Shown here: in pieces, positions 52,616-60,277 of the stretch | Layout: every line of letters starts with the position of its first letter | Position numbering within the stretch: the first letter of the stretch is position 1 | Assembly: GCA_013314775.1 (NCBI GenBank) | Contig: JABUFB010000009.1 | Span: 248,001 to 312,000, forward strand | DNA length: 64,000 nt | Source of the DNA: Armatimonadota bacterium | GTDB taxonomy: Bacteria > Armatimonadota > Zipacnadia > Zipacnadales > JABUFB01 | Direction: 5' to 3' | Notes under the pieces: model-generated | Told to the model about the DNA's origin: nothing | Databases searched by the model: none | What the model saw: only the letters and a program-made list of their open reading frames with translations | Made by a program: the position numbers and the translations under genes

Positions 52616-54256
52616 ATGCGCAAGATTCAGCGTGCTCTCATCAGCGTAAGCGACAAGACGGGTGTTGTTGAGTTTGCCACCGCCCTCGTGGACCTGGGCG
52701 TGGAGATTTTGTCGACCGGCGGAACCCGACGGAAGCTCGAAGAGGCCGGGATTCCAGTCAAGGCGGTCGAGGACTACACGGGCTTCCCCGAGATCATGAA
52801 CCACCGCGTGGTCACTCTGCACCCCCGGGTGCATGGTGGTCTGCTTGCCGTGCGCGATAACGCCGAGCACATGCGCGAGGCCGACGAACTGGGCATCCAG
52901 ATGATCGACATGGTCGTGGTCAACCTGTATCCCTTCCAGGATACGGTGGCCAGGGAGGGCGTCACGCTGGATGAGGCGGTGGAGAACATCGACATCGGCG
53001 GGCCCGCCATGCTCCGTGCCTCTGCCAAGAACCACAAGTACGTCGCCGTGGTCTGCAAGGTGGAGTTCTATGATCAGATCCTCGCCGAGATGCGCGCCAA
53101 TGACGGTTGCCTGAGCTTCGCGACCCGCCAGAAGCTGGCCCTGGAGGCCTTCGCGCACACCGGACAATACGACGCCGCAATTGTGAAGTACCTGTGCGAA
53201 CAGACCAAAGAGGCGGACCAGAAGCTGCCGAAGTACTTCGCCCCGTGGTATGTGAAACAGGGCGGGGATCTGCGCTATGGCGAGAACCCTCACCAGGCCG
53301 GTGCGGCATACGCGCAGATCGGGGCCGCAGAGCCTGGCATCGCCCGGGCCGAGAAGCTCCTGGGCGAGAAGGAACTCTCCTTCAACAACTACCTGGACCT
53401 CACCGCTGCTCTCGAGTGCGTGCGGGAATTCGAGGAACCCACCGCCTGCGTGATCAAGCACCTGAACCCCTGCGGTCTCGCCAGTGCTGACACCATTGCC
53501 CAGGCCTTCCAGGATGCATGGTCCGGCGACCCGATCTCCGCTTTCGGAGGCATCTTCGGGTTCAACAGGCTGGTGGATGCGGAAGTTGCGGCAATGATCG
53601 GCAACAATGACTTTCTGCGCGAGGTGATTGAGCCGCGGTTCCGAGAGGAGAGCGGTGACACCGAAAGCTTCATCATCAGCGCCTTCCCCGAGTGCGTCAT
53701 CGCGCCGGACTACACCGACGAGGCCCTGGAGATCCTGAAGCAGAAGAAGAACGTGCGGGTCATGCGGATGAAGGATTTTGCGCCTCCGGGGAGGTTCGCA
53801 GACTACGACGTGAAGAAGATACCCGGTGGTGCCGTGGTGCAGGAGCCTGACAGCCTCACGGTGTCGCGCGCAGACGTGAAGGTGGTCACGAAGCTGCAGC
53901 CTACCCTGGAGCAACTCGAAAGCCTGTTGTTCGCGGACAAGGTGGCCAAGCATGTGAAGAGCAACGCCATCGTGCTAGTCCAGGGGAAGCGGCTGGTGGG
54001 ATGCGGGGCCGGTCAAATGAGCCGGATCGACTCATCTCTCATCGCCGCGCGCAAAGCGGGCAAGCGCGCCCAGGGCTCGTGCCTGGCTTCGGACGCCATG
54101 TTCCCCGCGGCAGACGGACTGGTATCCGCGGCGACAACGGGCGCGGTGGCAATCATCCAGCCGGGCGGTTCGGTGAAGGATGATGAAGTCATCCGCGCGG
54201 CTGACGAAGCGGGCGTCGTGATGGTTCTGTCGGGGATGCGTCACTTCTGGCATTGA
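52616..54256 (+). CDS. purH: bifunctional AICAR transformylase / IMP cyclohydrolase
   Basis: The ATG at 52616 follows AGGGGAG by eight bases and begins at the conserved KIQRALISVSDKTG. 546 residues form the two usual domains: an MGS-like IMP cyclohydrolase half (LSTGGTRRKL, HPRVHGGLL) and an AICAR formyltransferase half (RYGENPHQ, LSFNNYLDL, IKHLNPCG, SNAIVLVQGK, GAGQMSRIDS, and MRHFWH at the end). It carries out the last two steps of IMP synthesis. It is driven by a consensus promoter and a short leader terminator. A small gene follows by 39 bases. Confidence 0.95.
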   Translation: MRKIQRALISVSDKTGVVEFATALVDLGVEILSTGGTRRKLEEAGIPVKAVEDYTGFPEIMNHRVVTLHPRVHGGLLAVRDNAEHMREADELGIQMIDMVVVNLYPFQDTVAREGVTLDEAVENIDIGGPAMLRASAKNHKYVAVVCKVEFYDQILAEMRANDGCLSFATRQKLALEAFAHTGQYDAAIVKYLCEQTKEADQKLPKYFAPWYVKQGGDLRYGENPHQAGAAYAQIGAAEPGIARAEKLLGEKELSFNNYLDLTAALECVREFEEPTACVIKHLNPCGLASADTIAQAFQDAWSGDPISAFGGIFGFNRLVDAEVAAMIGNNDFLREVIEPRFREESGDTESFIISAFPECVIAPDYTDEALEILKQKKNVRVMRMKDFAPPGRFADYDVKKIPGGAVVQEPDSLTVSRADVKVVTKLQPTLEQLESLLFADKVAKHVKSNAIVLVQGKRLVGCGAGQMSRIDSSLIAARKAGKRAQGSCLASDAMFPAADGLVSAATTGAVAIIQPGGSVKDDEVIRAADEAGVVMVLSGMRHFWH

Positions 54257-54295
54257 TGCGGGCACCCAGTTTGGCTCAGCTCGGAGCGGGATCCC

Positions 54296-54559
54296 GTGGC
54301 CGATGACCTCGAACTCACGGCATTTGAGAGGGAGCTGATCCGCAGGCTCCGCGCACTTTCGTTCGAGCAGAGACAGCGAATCTCTCGAGCGATACTGGGG
54401 CTGCAGCGTGAGCAAGGGGTCGTGCCCACGGACGATCGCGAGAAACCCGGACCCGGTAAGTCATCCGGGCCTTTGTGGAACATGGCGCCGGACGAGATTG
54501 CCGAGCTGCGGCGGTCACTGGCCGAGGCCGAAGAGGACCCACCCGACGAGAATGAGTAG
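54296..54559 (+). CDS. small acidic protein of unknown function
   Basis: An 87-codon frame from GTG 54296, preceded by GGAGCGGG at about six bases, follows purH by 39 bases. The protein has an amphipathic N-terminal helix (LTAFERELIRRLRALSFEQRQR) and an acidic proline-rich tail ending in DPPDENE. No domain is recognised. Coding is supported by a plausible start, good third-position bias and operon placement, but homologues are not known to me. It could be a regulator of neighbouring metabolism or a non-functional frame. Confidence 0.5.
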   Translation: MADDLELTAFERELIRRLRALSFEQRQRISRAILGLQREQGVVPTDDREKPGPGKSSGPLWNMAPDEIAELRRSLAEAEEDPPDENE

Positions 54560-54694
54560 AAGAACCCCCTGATCCAAGACAGCATCCCGGACCGGTGAAC
54601 CAGGCCGGTCCCGCCAATTCTTTGACGGGGAGCGTGATCCGCGAAATGCCCCACCTCGGCCGCTGCAAGTGGGCAAGAGGCGGTTGCGGTACGC

Positions 54695-54751
54695 GCCCCG
54701 GTTCGGTGGCCCCGTAACACTATCCGCAGGCCACGCCACGGGAACCGGGGC
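54695..54751 (+). promoter_or_regulatory. structured leader before glyA
   Basis: GCCCCGGTTC at 54695-54704 pairs perfectly with GAACCGGGGC at 54742-54751, and GTGGCC (54706-54711) with GGCCAC (54729-54734) inside it. The fold sits in the 258-bp gap 54560-54817 with no gene. A vague likeness to cobalamin-riboswitch pieces is seen but I would not call it. Confidence 0.45.
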
Positions 54752-54817
54752 ACTGAAAACGCCAGGCCGTACCCGCCACGTCCGTGGCTCAACCTGCTTT
54801 CGGAGGAAGTCCGCACC

Positions 54818-56083
54818 ATGATGGAGCGCAGTATTCTCGAGGCTGATTACGAACTCGCCCGCATCATGCAGGCCGAGCTTGAGCGCCAGCAGCGCACACT
54901 GATGATGATCCCGTCGGAGAACTACGCCAGCCGCGCAGTCATGGCCGCGTGCGGCTCGGTCCTCACCAACAAATACGCCGAGGGGTACCCCTTCAAGCGC
55001 TACTATAATGGCTGCGAGAATTACGACAAGATCGAGCAGCTCGCGATCGATCGCGCCAAGGCCATCTTCCGGGCCGAGCATGCCAATGTCCAGCCCCACA
55101 CCGGCACCGCGGCGAATATGGCGGCCTACTGGGCGCTCCTGGAAAAGGGCGACCGGATACTTGCAATGAGCGTCCCGCAGGGCGGACACCTGACCCACGG
55201 CGACAAGGTGAACTTCAGCGGACAGAACTACGATTGCCACTTCTACGGTCTCGATCCCGACACCGACCAGCTCAACTATGACGCCATTGCCGAGGTGGCC
55301 CGTGAGGTTCGCCCGAAGCTGATCATCGCCGGGGCAAGCGCCTACCCGCGGATCATCGACTTCCGACGGTTCAAGGAGATCGCGGACGAGGTGGGCGCAT
55401 TCCTGATGGCAGACATCGCCCATATCTGCGGCCTCGTCGCGGCTGAGTGCCACCCGGATCCGGTGCCGTATTGCGACGTGGTGACCTCCACTACCCACAA
55501 GACCCTGCGGGGGCCCCGCGGCGCCCTGGCGCTGTGCAAGGAGAAGTGGGCGAAAGCTCTGGACCGCGCGGTCTTCCCCGGCGTGCAGGCCGGCCCGCTC
55601 ATGCACATCATCGCGGCAAAGGCTGTCGCTTTCCGAGAGGCCCAGGAGTTCGGGTTCCGCGAGTACCAGCGTCAGATCATCCGCAATGCGCAGGCTCTCG
55701 CGCGCACGCTGCAGGAGCATGATTTCGACCTGGTGACCGGCGGCACCGACAATCATCTGCTGCTGGTACGGCTCACCAACAAGAACATCAGCGGCAAGAT
55801 CGCCGCGGATTTGCTTGAGACCGCCGGCATCGTGCTCAACAAGAACCTGGTGCCCAACGACCCCCTTGGGGCGCAGGAAACATCGGGCATTCGCCCTGGA
55901 ACGCCCGCGATCACTACGCGCCAGATGAAGGAGCCGGAGATGAAGCTCATCGGCGACTGGATCGCACGTGTCATCCATGAAGGCCGCAACTCCGATGGCT
56001 CGCCCAACGAGACCGTACTCGCGCAGGTGCGCAAGGAAGTTGAGGAGCTCTGCGAAGCCTTCCCGATCTACCAGAGCCTCTGA
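54818..56083 (+). CDS. glyA: serine hydroxymethyltransferase
   Basis: 421 residues. MIPSENYASRAVMAACGS near the N-terminus, NVQPHTGTAANMAAYWALL, and the PLP lysine in STTHKTLRGPRG near residue 228 are all family signatures, as are GGTDNHLLLVRL and SGIRPGTPAITTR. It converts serine to glycine while loading methylene-tetrahydrofolate, feeding purine synthesis by the neighbour PurH. The MSVPQGGHLTHG variant (usual LxxGGHLTHG) is a mild divergence. GGAGGA precedes the ATG. The gene ends at a strong bidirectional terminator. Confidence 0.95.
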   Translation: MMERSILEADYELARIMQAELERQQRTLMMIPSENYASRAVMAACGSVLTNKYAEGYPFKRYYNGCENYDKIEQLAIDRAKAIFRAEHANVQPHTGTAANMAAYWALLEKGDRILAMSVPQGGHLTHGDKVNFSGQNYDCHFYGLDPDTDQLNYDAIAEVAREVRPKLIIAGASAYPRIIDFRRFKEIADEVGAFLMADIAHICGLVAAECHPDPVPYCDVVTSTTHKTLRGPRGALALCKEKWAKALDRAVFPGVQAGPLMHIIAAKAVAFREAQEFGFREYQRQIIRNAQALARTLQEHDFDLVTGGTDNHLLLVRLTNKNISGKIAADLLETAGIVLNKNLVPNDPLGAQETSGIRPGTPAITTRQMKEPEMKLIGDWIARVIHEGRNSDGSPNETVLAQVRKEVEELCEAFPIYQSL

Positions 56084-56117
56084 AGCACCGCGCCGACAAG
56101 CGTCTGCGTAAGCCAAA

Positions 56118-56144
56118 GGGCCTGCTCCCACTGGGAGCAGGCCC
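56118..56144. terminator. strong bidirectional rho-independent terminator
   Basis: GGGCCTGCTCCC at 56118-56129 and GGGAGCAGGCCC at 56133-56144 form a 12-bp perfect stem with loop ACT, followed by TTTT on the plus strand (and TTT on the minus). It separates convergent glyA and the PPIase gene. Confidence 0.92.
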
Positions 56145-56168
56145 TTTTGTTCACCGGGAACGGCCGAA

Positions 56169-57167
56169 TCAGAGCTGACCGGGCATGGGTGGCGGCTTGA
56201 GGACCTCGATCCGCTTCTCGAATTCCTCACGCAACCTCTTGTCGCCAATGCGCACCTTTGCCGCCTTGCGGGCTTCGAGCAGCCACTGCCCCCGCATCAG
56301 CTGGGTCTTCTCGTGGATCAGACGCTGGCGAATCTGGTCCCTGACCTCCTCAAGGGTCAGAGGCCCGGCGGGCTTGCGATCCAGCACCTGCAGGATCACC
56401 CAACCATCAGGCACCTGGATGATGTCGCTGATTGCGTTTGGCGTGAGCTTGAAGGCCACGTCGGTAATGGCTTCCGCGTAGTCGTCCTTTTCGAAGTACC
56501 CCATGTCACCGCCCTCAGCGGCGGTTGCGGCATCCTCTGACAGGCTCTTCGCCAGACCCGCGAAATCGGCTTCAGGGTCTTTCAGCACCTCAGCGACAGC
56601 CTCAGCGCTGCCGCGGTCGGTGAACAGCATCATCCGTGCGTGCACCCGGGGTCCGCGCTCGAACTCCGAGACGTTCTCGTAGTAGTATTGACTGATTTCG
56701 TTGTCCGTGACCTTGACTTCCTCACGGGCGATGCGGTCCAGGAGTACGTCTGTCTCGACGCTGTGCGCGTAGGCATCCATCGGGATGCCGGTCTCGTCCA
56801 GGCGGGTCTTGAGGTCGGCCATCGATCCCACCCGGGCAGCTGCTCGCTCAACGGCCAGCCGCCGATCTTCCTCCGTGAGCTTGATGCCGCGCTTTGCCGC
56901 TTCCTGTCGAATGATGGCCTCATCCACCAGGTCCATCAGCACCACCGGCCCCTGGCGCTCTTCGAGTTCCCGCAGAAGCTCACCGTAGGTAATGTCCTGG
57001 CCGTTGACTGTGGCCACGACCCTTCCCCGATCTATATCATCGCCACACGATGCCATGCCCAGGGGCGTAAGCGCCAGGATGAGCATGAGGACCGCGGAGG
57101 CGGCCCGGCGCAGAAGGGGAACGAAGAAACATGTGAAGCTTGAGACGATTCCAGACCATTGCGTCAT
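56169..57167 (-). CDS. parvulin-type peptidyl-prolyl isomerase lipoprotein
   Basis: I start at 57167 (MTQWSG), although the site is weak; the frame is open much further. A hydrophobic stretch (SAVLMLILALTPLGMASC) with a lipobox-like GMASC follows. A SurA-like N-terminal helical region (RLDETGIP, DVLLDRIAREEVKVTDNEISQYY) leads to a PPIC rotamase core near 160-260: RVHARMMLFTDRGSA, SEDAATAAEGGDMGYFEKDD, and VPDGWVILQVLDRKP. It is probably an exported folding catalyst of the PrsA/SurA kind. It lies 151 bases after the cupin gene. Confidence 0.82.
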   Translation of the reverse strand: MTQWSGIVSSFTCFFVPLLRRAASAVLMLILALTPLGMASCGDDIDRGRVVATVNGQDITYGELLRELEERQGPVVLMDLVDEAIIRQEAAKRGIKLTEEDRRLAVERAAARVGSMADLKTRLDETGIPMDAYAHSVETDVLLDRIAREEVKVTDNEISQYYYENVSEFERGPRVHARMMLFTDRGSAEAVAEVLKDPEADFAGLAKSLSEDAATAAEGGDMGYFEKDDYAEAITDVAFKLTPNAISDIIQVPDGWVILQVLDRKPAGPLTLEEVRDQIRQRLIHEKTQLMRGQWLLEARKAAKVRIGDKRLREEFEKRIEVLKPPPMPGQL

Positions 57168-57318
57168 GCAGCACCACATCGAAAGACCCCTGGTCCAGAC
57201 AGCTCGAAGGCTGGCGAATAGGGAAATGATGCCGGGGAAACCCGGTACTTTTGTCCGGCTATTCGACACAAGATGCGCGTGCCCGTTGCAGCGGACGCGC
57301 CGACGTCGGCGTGGCGGA

Positions 57319-57675
57319 TCAAACCGTGACTTCGCCCGTGATCTCTGTGTCTTCATGCTGGTAGGGCGGTGCGCACAGACACAGGATCCGGAGCGGCTCC
57401 GGCCCCACGCATAGAACACTGTGTTCGCAGCCCGGCGGGATCAGGACGGCGTCCCCCGGCCGCAAATCAAGCTGCAGCGCACCCAGGTTCAGCACGCCCT
57501 CCCCCGCGAGGACGTAGTAGACCTCTTCGCTCTCGCGGTGTACGTGCGAATGGGTTCGCTGCCCCGGATTTAGAACGGCCTCGGCCAAGCTCAGGTTCCG
57601 GCTGCCCTCAGTCTCAGGGCGCACCAGTTCGCGGATCACCGAGCCATCAAGGGTAACGTAGGGCTCTCCCGGCAC
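57319..57675 (-). CDS. small cupin-domain protein
   Basis: 118 residues with the two cupin motifs: HSHVHRESEEVYYVLAGEG (His-His-Glu metal site) and PGDAVLIPPGCEHSV (third His). GTG start at 57675 with GGAGG nearby. Such proteins are often sugar or oxalate enzymes, or simply metal-binding sensors; single-domain cupins are hard to assign. It is 19 bases downstream of the DegT-like gene and shares its strand, so it may modify a sugar intermediate of that pathway. Confidence 0.75.
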   Translation of the reverse strand: MPGEPYVTLDGSVIRELVRPETEGSRNLSLAEAVLNPGQRTHSHVHRESEEVYYVLAGEGVLNLGALQLDLRPGDAVLIPPGCEHSVLCVGPEPLRILCLCAPPYQHEDTEITGEVTV

Positions 57676-57694
57676 ACTCTGCCTCCGCCTGGAT

Positions 57695-58993
57695 TTAACT
57701 CGTTGCGGAATCCTGCTGTGCTTCCCAGTCCCTCAGCGCCGGCAGATTAGCCTCGACCTTTGCGAAGACATCAGCCAGTCGCTGCATATTCCCCTCATCC
57801 GGTGTCACGTAGTTCCAGCCCATCTCCACGGAACGCGCGATCTTGGTCTCGCAGTTGGGAACCGCCACGTCACGGTAGTCAATGCCATTCTGGCGCAGCG
57901 GCTCGGTCCACATGACTTTCGGGCCGTCGTATGTCTGCCAGTGCAGCCGCGGCCAAGTGGTAATCGGCGATGGCACGTACTGGTAGCAGCCAACGCCCTC
58001 GGCTGCCATGGCTGCAAAGAAGGTACCCTTGCGCACGCCCGCATATTCCTGGTCGTAGTTCATGGTGAGCATGTGGTAGACCGGCTCGTCGCCGGGCGCG
58101 TATTCAGGGAAGCTGACCACGCGCAGGCCGGCCATCTTTTCCCGGAACCAGGCAACGTTCCGGCGCCGCCCTTCGTTCTCCTCATCCAGCTTCTTGAGTT
58201 GTTCGGTGAGGATCACCGCGATCATCGGCGAAAGTCGGTACGTGTAGACCAGGGAATCGACATACTTACCGAATCGTTCTCGTGGGAAGTCCGGCTCGGG
58301 CGAGCGGCCCATGTGCTGACCGCAGAGCGCCGCTTTCCAGTACACATCCGGGTCCGGCGTCACCATGTAGCCGCCCTCAGCGCCGGCAAGGAGCTTCCCG
58401 CCCATGCAAGAGAAGCCCGCGGCGTGGCCGAAGGTGCCCACCTTGCGCCCCGCGTGGATGGAGCCGTGGGCCTGGCTGCCGTCTTCAATCACCACCAGTC
58501 CGTGGCGGTCGGCGATCTCCCGGATCGCAGTCATGTTCGCCGCCTGGCCGAAGATGTGCACTGCGAGGATAGCCTTGGTGCGGGGGGTGATCGCAGCCTC
58601 GATCTTCGCCGGGTCGATGAGACCAGTCTCCGGGCAGACATCCACAAAGACCGGCACCGCGTTGTTATGCAGGATGCAGGCGATCGACGCGCCCCAGGTG
58701 AAGGGCGTGGTGATGACCTCGTCGCCCCAGGAGATCTCCAGGCCGATCACGGCGCTGTGCAGAGCCGAGTGGCCGGAGCTGGTGACCATGCAGTGCGGAA
58801 CGCCTTGCCAGTCGGCGATAGCCTGCTCGGCTTCGGCGATCTCGGGGATGGTCTTGTTCAGGCCCACTGTGCGGGGCTTGGAGAGCATCTCAGCCACTCG
58901 GTCCAGCGTGTGCTGGGAGAACCGCGGGTGCGGGTCAGCCGGGGGCGCGCCCAGAGGAGTGCCGCCGAGAAGCGCGAGGTCGCTTGTGCTCAT
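57695..58993 (-). CDS. DegT/DnrJ/EryC1-type aminotransferase
   Basis: The start at 58993 (MSTSDLALLGG) follows GGAGGC. The 432-residue PLP fold has SSGHSALHSAV, DEVITTPFTWGASI, VIEDGSQAHGS (Asp171) and the Schiff-base lysine in CMGGKLLAGAEGG (Lys200; the common form is PTKNL). Members aminate keto-sugars for surface polysaccharides or antibiotics, or, in the AHBA group, other substrates. The GGK context is a variant that still keeps the lysine. Next to it lie a cupin and sugar-hydrolase genes. The specific sugar is unknown. Confidence 0.85.
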   Translation of the reverse strand: MSTSDLALLGGTPLGAPPADPHPRFSQHTLDRVAEMLSKPRTVGLNKTIPEIAEAEQAIADWQGVPHCMVTSSGHSALHSAVIGLEISWGDEVITTPFTWGASIACILHNNAVPVFVDVCPETGLIDPAKIEAAITPRTKAILAVHIFGQAANMTAIREIADRHGLVVIEDGSQAHGSIHAGRKVGTFGHAAGFSCMGGKLLAGAEGGYMVTPDPDVYWKAALCGQHMGRSPEPDFPRERFGKYVDSLVYTYRLSPMIAVILTEQLKKLDEENEGRRRNVAWFREKMAGLRVVSFPEYAPGDEPVYHMLTMNYDQEYAGVRKGTFFAAMAAEGVGCYQYVPSPITTWPRLHWQTYDGPKVMWTEPLRQNGIDYRDVAVPNCETKIARSVEMGWNYVTPDEGNMQRLADVFAKVEANLPALRDWEAQQDSATS

Positions 58994-59084
58994 AGTGCTG
59001 CCTCCAGCGAGAGAGATGGGCATTGCGCGGAGCGACGCTGGATTGTAACCCCTGCCCGTGGCGGTGGCAAGCGCCCCCTGGCGG

Positions 59085-60167
59085 TCAAATCACCTCAAGG
59101 TAGTCCTTGTCCGGCAACTGAGGGAAGGGCGCCGTGGGCAGCGTCTGGTACCAATAGGCCACCGAGGCGATGTCATCCTGCAGGGGCAGGTAGCGGTGGT
59201 CACTGCGCCATCCCAGAGCCTGGATAGTCACCCGCAGGTCCTCTTCGAACCGAATTGGGTCCATGATGTGCCAGCGGTACATGCCGAAACGGGTCTGTGA
59301 GGAGTAGACGCCGTCAGGGCGGATCACCTGGCACAGCCCCGCATACGGCGTGGTGAATTCCTGGTACTGATGAGTGTCGCGATTCTCGAAGTTGTAGGAG
59401 CCGCAGAAGTAGTCCTCGGTACCCGTGCCGCAGATGGTGGGGAACTCCCCGTCGCCATCCATGAAGAACTTGATCTCGCCCTCGCCCCACCAGCCCGTGT
59501 TATTGACTCCCCAGGCCATATAGGTGCCCACGTACTGCCCGCGCCCGCGCACACCGTCGAGGATCGTGTAGACATCCTTGTACGGCAGCGGGTTGGTGCG
59601 GCGGAACTGGGCGTGGAAGTACGCGCAGTCCTCGGGCACTTCAGTCAGTGTGTAGTCGATCTGGTAATACAGCGTCATGGCTTCGGAAGCGATGTTGGTG
59701 ACGGTCATCCGGCAGCGTTTGCGGAAAGGCATCTCCCAGTAACAGTTGAAGGCGCTCCCAGGGTTCACGCACACCGGCAGCGACGAGACAGGCGCGTACT
59801 TGCCCCATCCGCAGGCGAAGAAGTCACCGACGGGACACTCCACCGCCGGGGTATCCTGGTCGTCCCAGTAAATGCGCAGGATCGCGAAGCGCCAGTGGCC
59901 GGTGGGAGTCATCCACACGTGCTGGATCGCGCCCGAACCGTGGATGTCGCACAGGGTGAATGTCGCCCCGGCTTCAATGCGCACCGAGGGCGAGATCTTC
60001 CAGCCCTGGCCGAGATCCCGGGCGCAATGGGCACCGGTGCCCTCGGTGGCCATTCCCGCCTTGCCCTTCTCGCCGGTGAAGTTTTCGGCGGAAATGGAGC
60101 GGGTCTTCGCAGACGACAGGCGCGACAAGTTCCCCAGGTTCATCCCAAGACCATTGAAGCCCGACAT
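59085..60167 (-). CDS. DUF2961 / GH172-like protein
   Basis: The ATG at 60167 follows GGAGG with close-to-ideal spacing; the frame reaches on to 60269 through a hairpin, so that extension is rejected. The 360-residue protein shows the family features: ENFTGEKGKAGMATEG early, GSGAIQHVWMT, DDQDTPAVECPVGDFF, and the core IKFFMDGDGEFPTICGTGTEDYF. GH172 enzymes hydrolyse or rearrange D-fructofuranose or D-arabinofuranose linkages. No signal peptide is seen, so it may act in the cytoplasm. Neighbours are sugar enzymes. Confidence 0.88.
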   Translation of the reverse strand: MSGFNGLGMNLGNLSRLSSAKTRSISAENFTGEKGKAGMATEGTGAHCARDLGQGWKISPSVRIEAGATFTLCDIHGSGAIQHVWMTPTGHWRFAILRIYWDDQDTPAVECPVGDFFACGWGKYAPVSSLPVCVNPGSAFNCYWEMPFRKRCRMTVTNIASEAMTLYYQIDYTLTEVPEDCAYFHAQFRRTNPLPYKDVYTILDGVRGRGQYVGTYMAWGVNNTGWWGEGEIKFFMDGDGEFPTICGTGTEDYFCGSYNFENRDTHQYQEFTTPYAGLCQVIRPDGVYSSQTRFGMYRWHIMDPIRFEEDLRVTIQALGWRSDHRYLPLQDDIASVAYWYQTLPTAPFPQLPDKDYLEVI

Positions 60168-60227
60168 GGTGGTTCCTCCAAGGATTGATTGGTCATCTTG
60201 CGGACAGAGACCCTCGTGCTTCCGTCT

Positions 60228-60250
60228 GGCGCGGGCGTTCCGCCCGCGTC
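60228..60250. repeat. GC-rich palindrome, terminator or REP-like
   Basis: GGCGCGGGCG at 60228-60237 pairs with CGCCCGCGTC at 60241-60250 around TTC. It lies between the minus-strand DUF2961-like start and the stop of the gene behind it. The sequence style resembles small extragenic palindromes; only one copy is seen in this window. Confidence 0.5.
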
Positions 60251-60277
60251 TGCCTTCCTCCCCTGCCATTTCGCTGA

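Noticed and set aside
54742-54790. Cobalamin riboswitch in the glyA leader
   Set aside because: Pieces such as GGGAACC and CCCGCCAC look like parts of the B12 aptamer, but the full core and the B12 box are not in the right order.
54515-56248. 577-codon minus-strand frame opposite glyA
   Set aside because: glyA has complete SHMT signatures on the plus strand, and the frame reads through a strong terminator.
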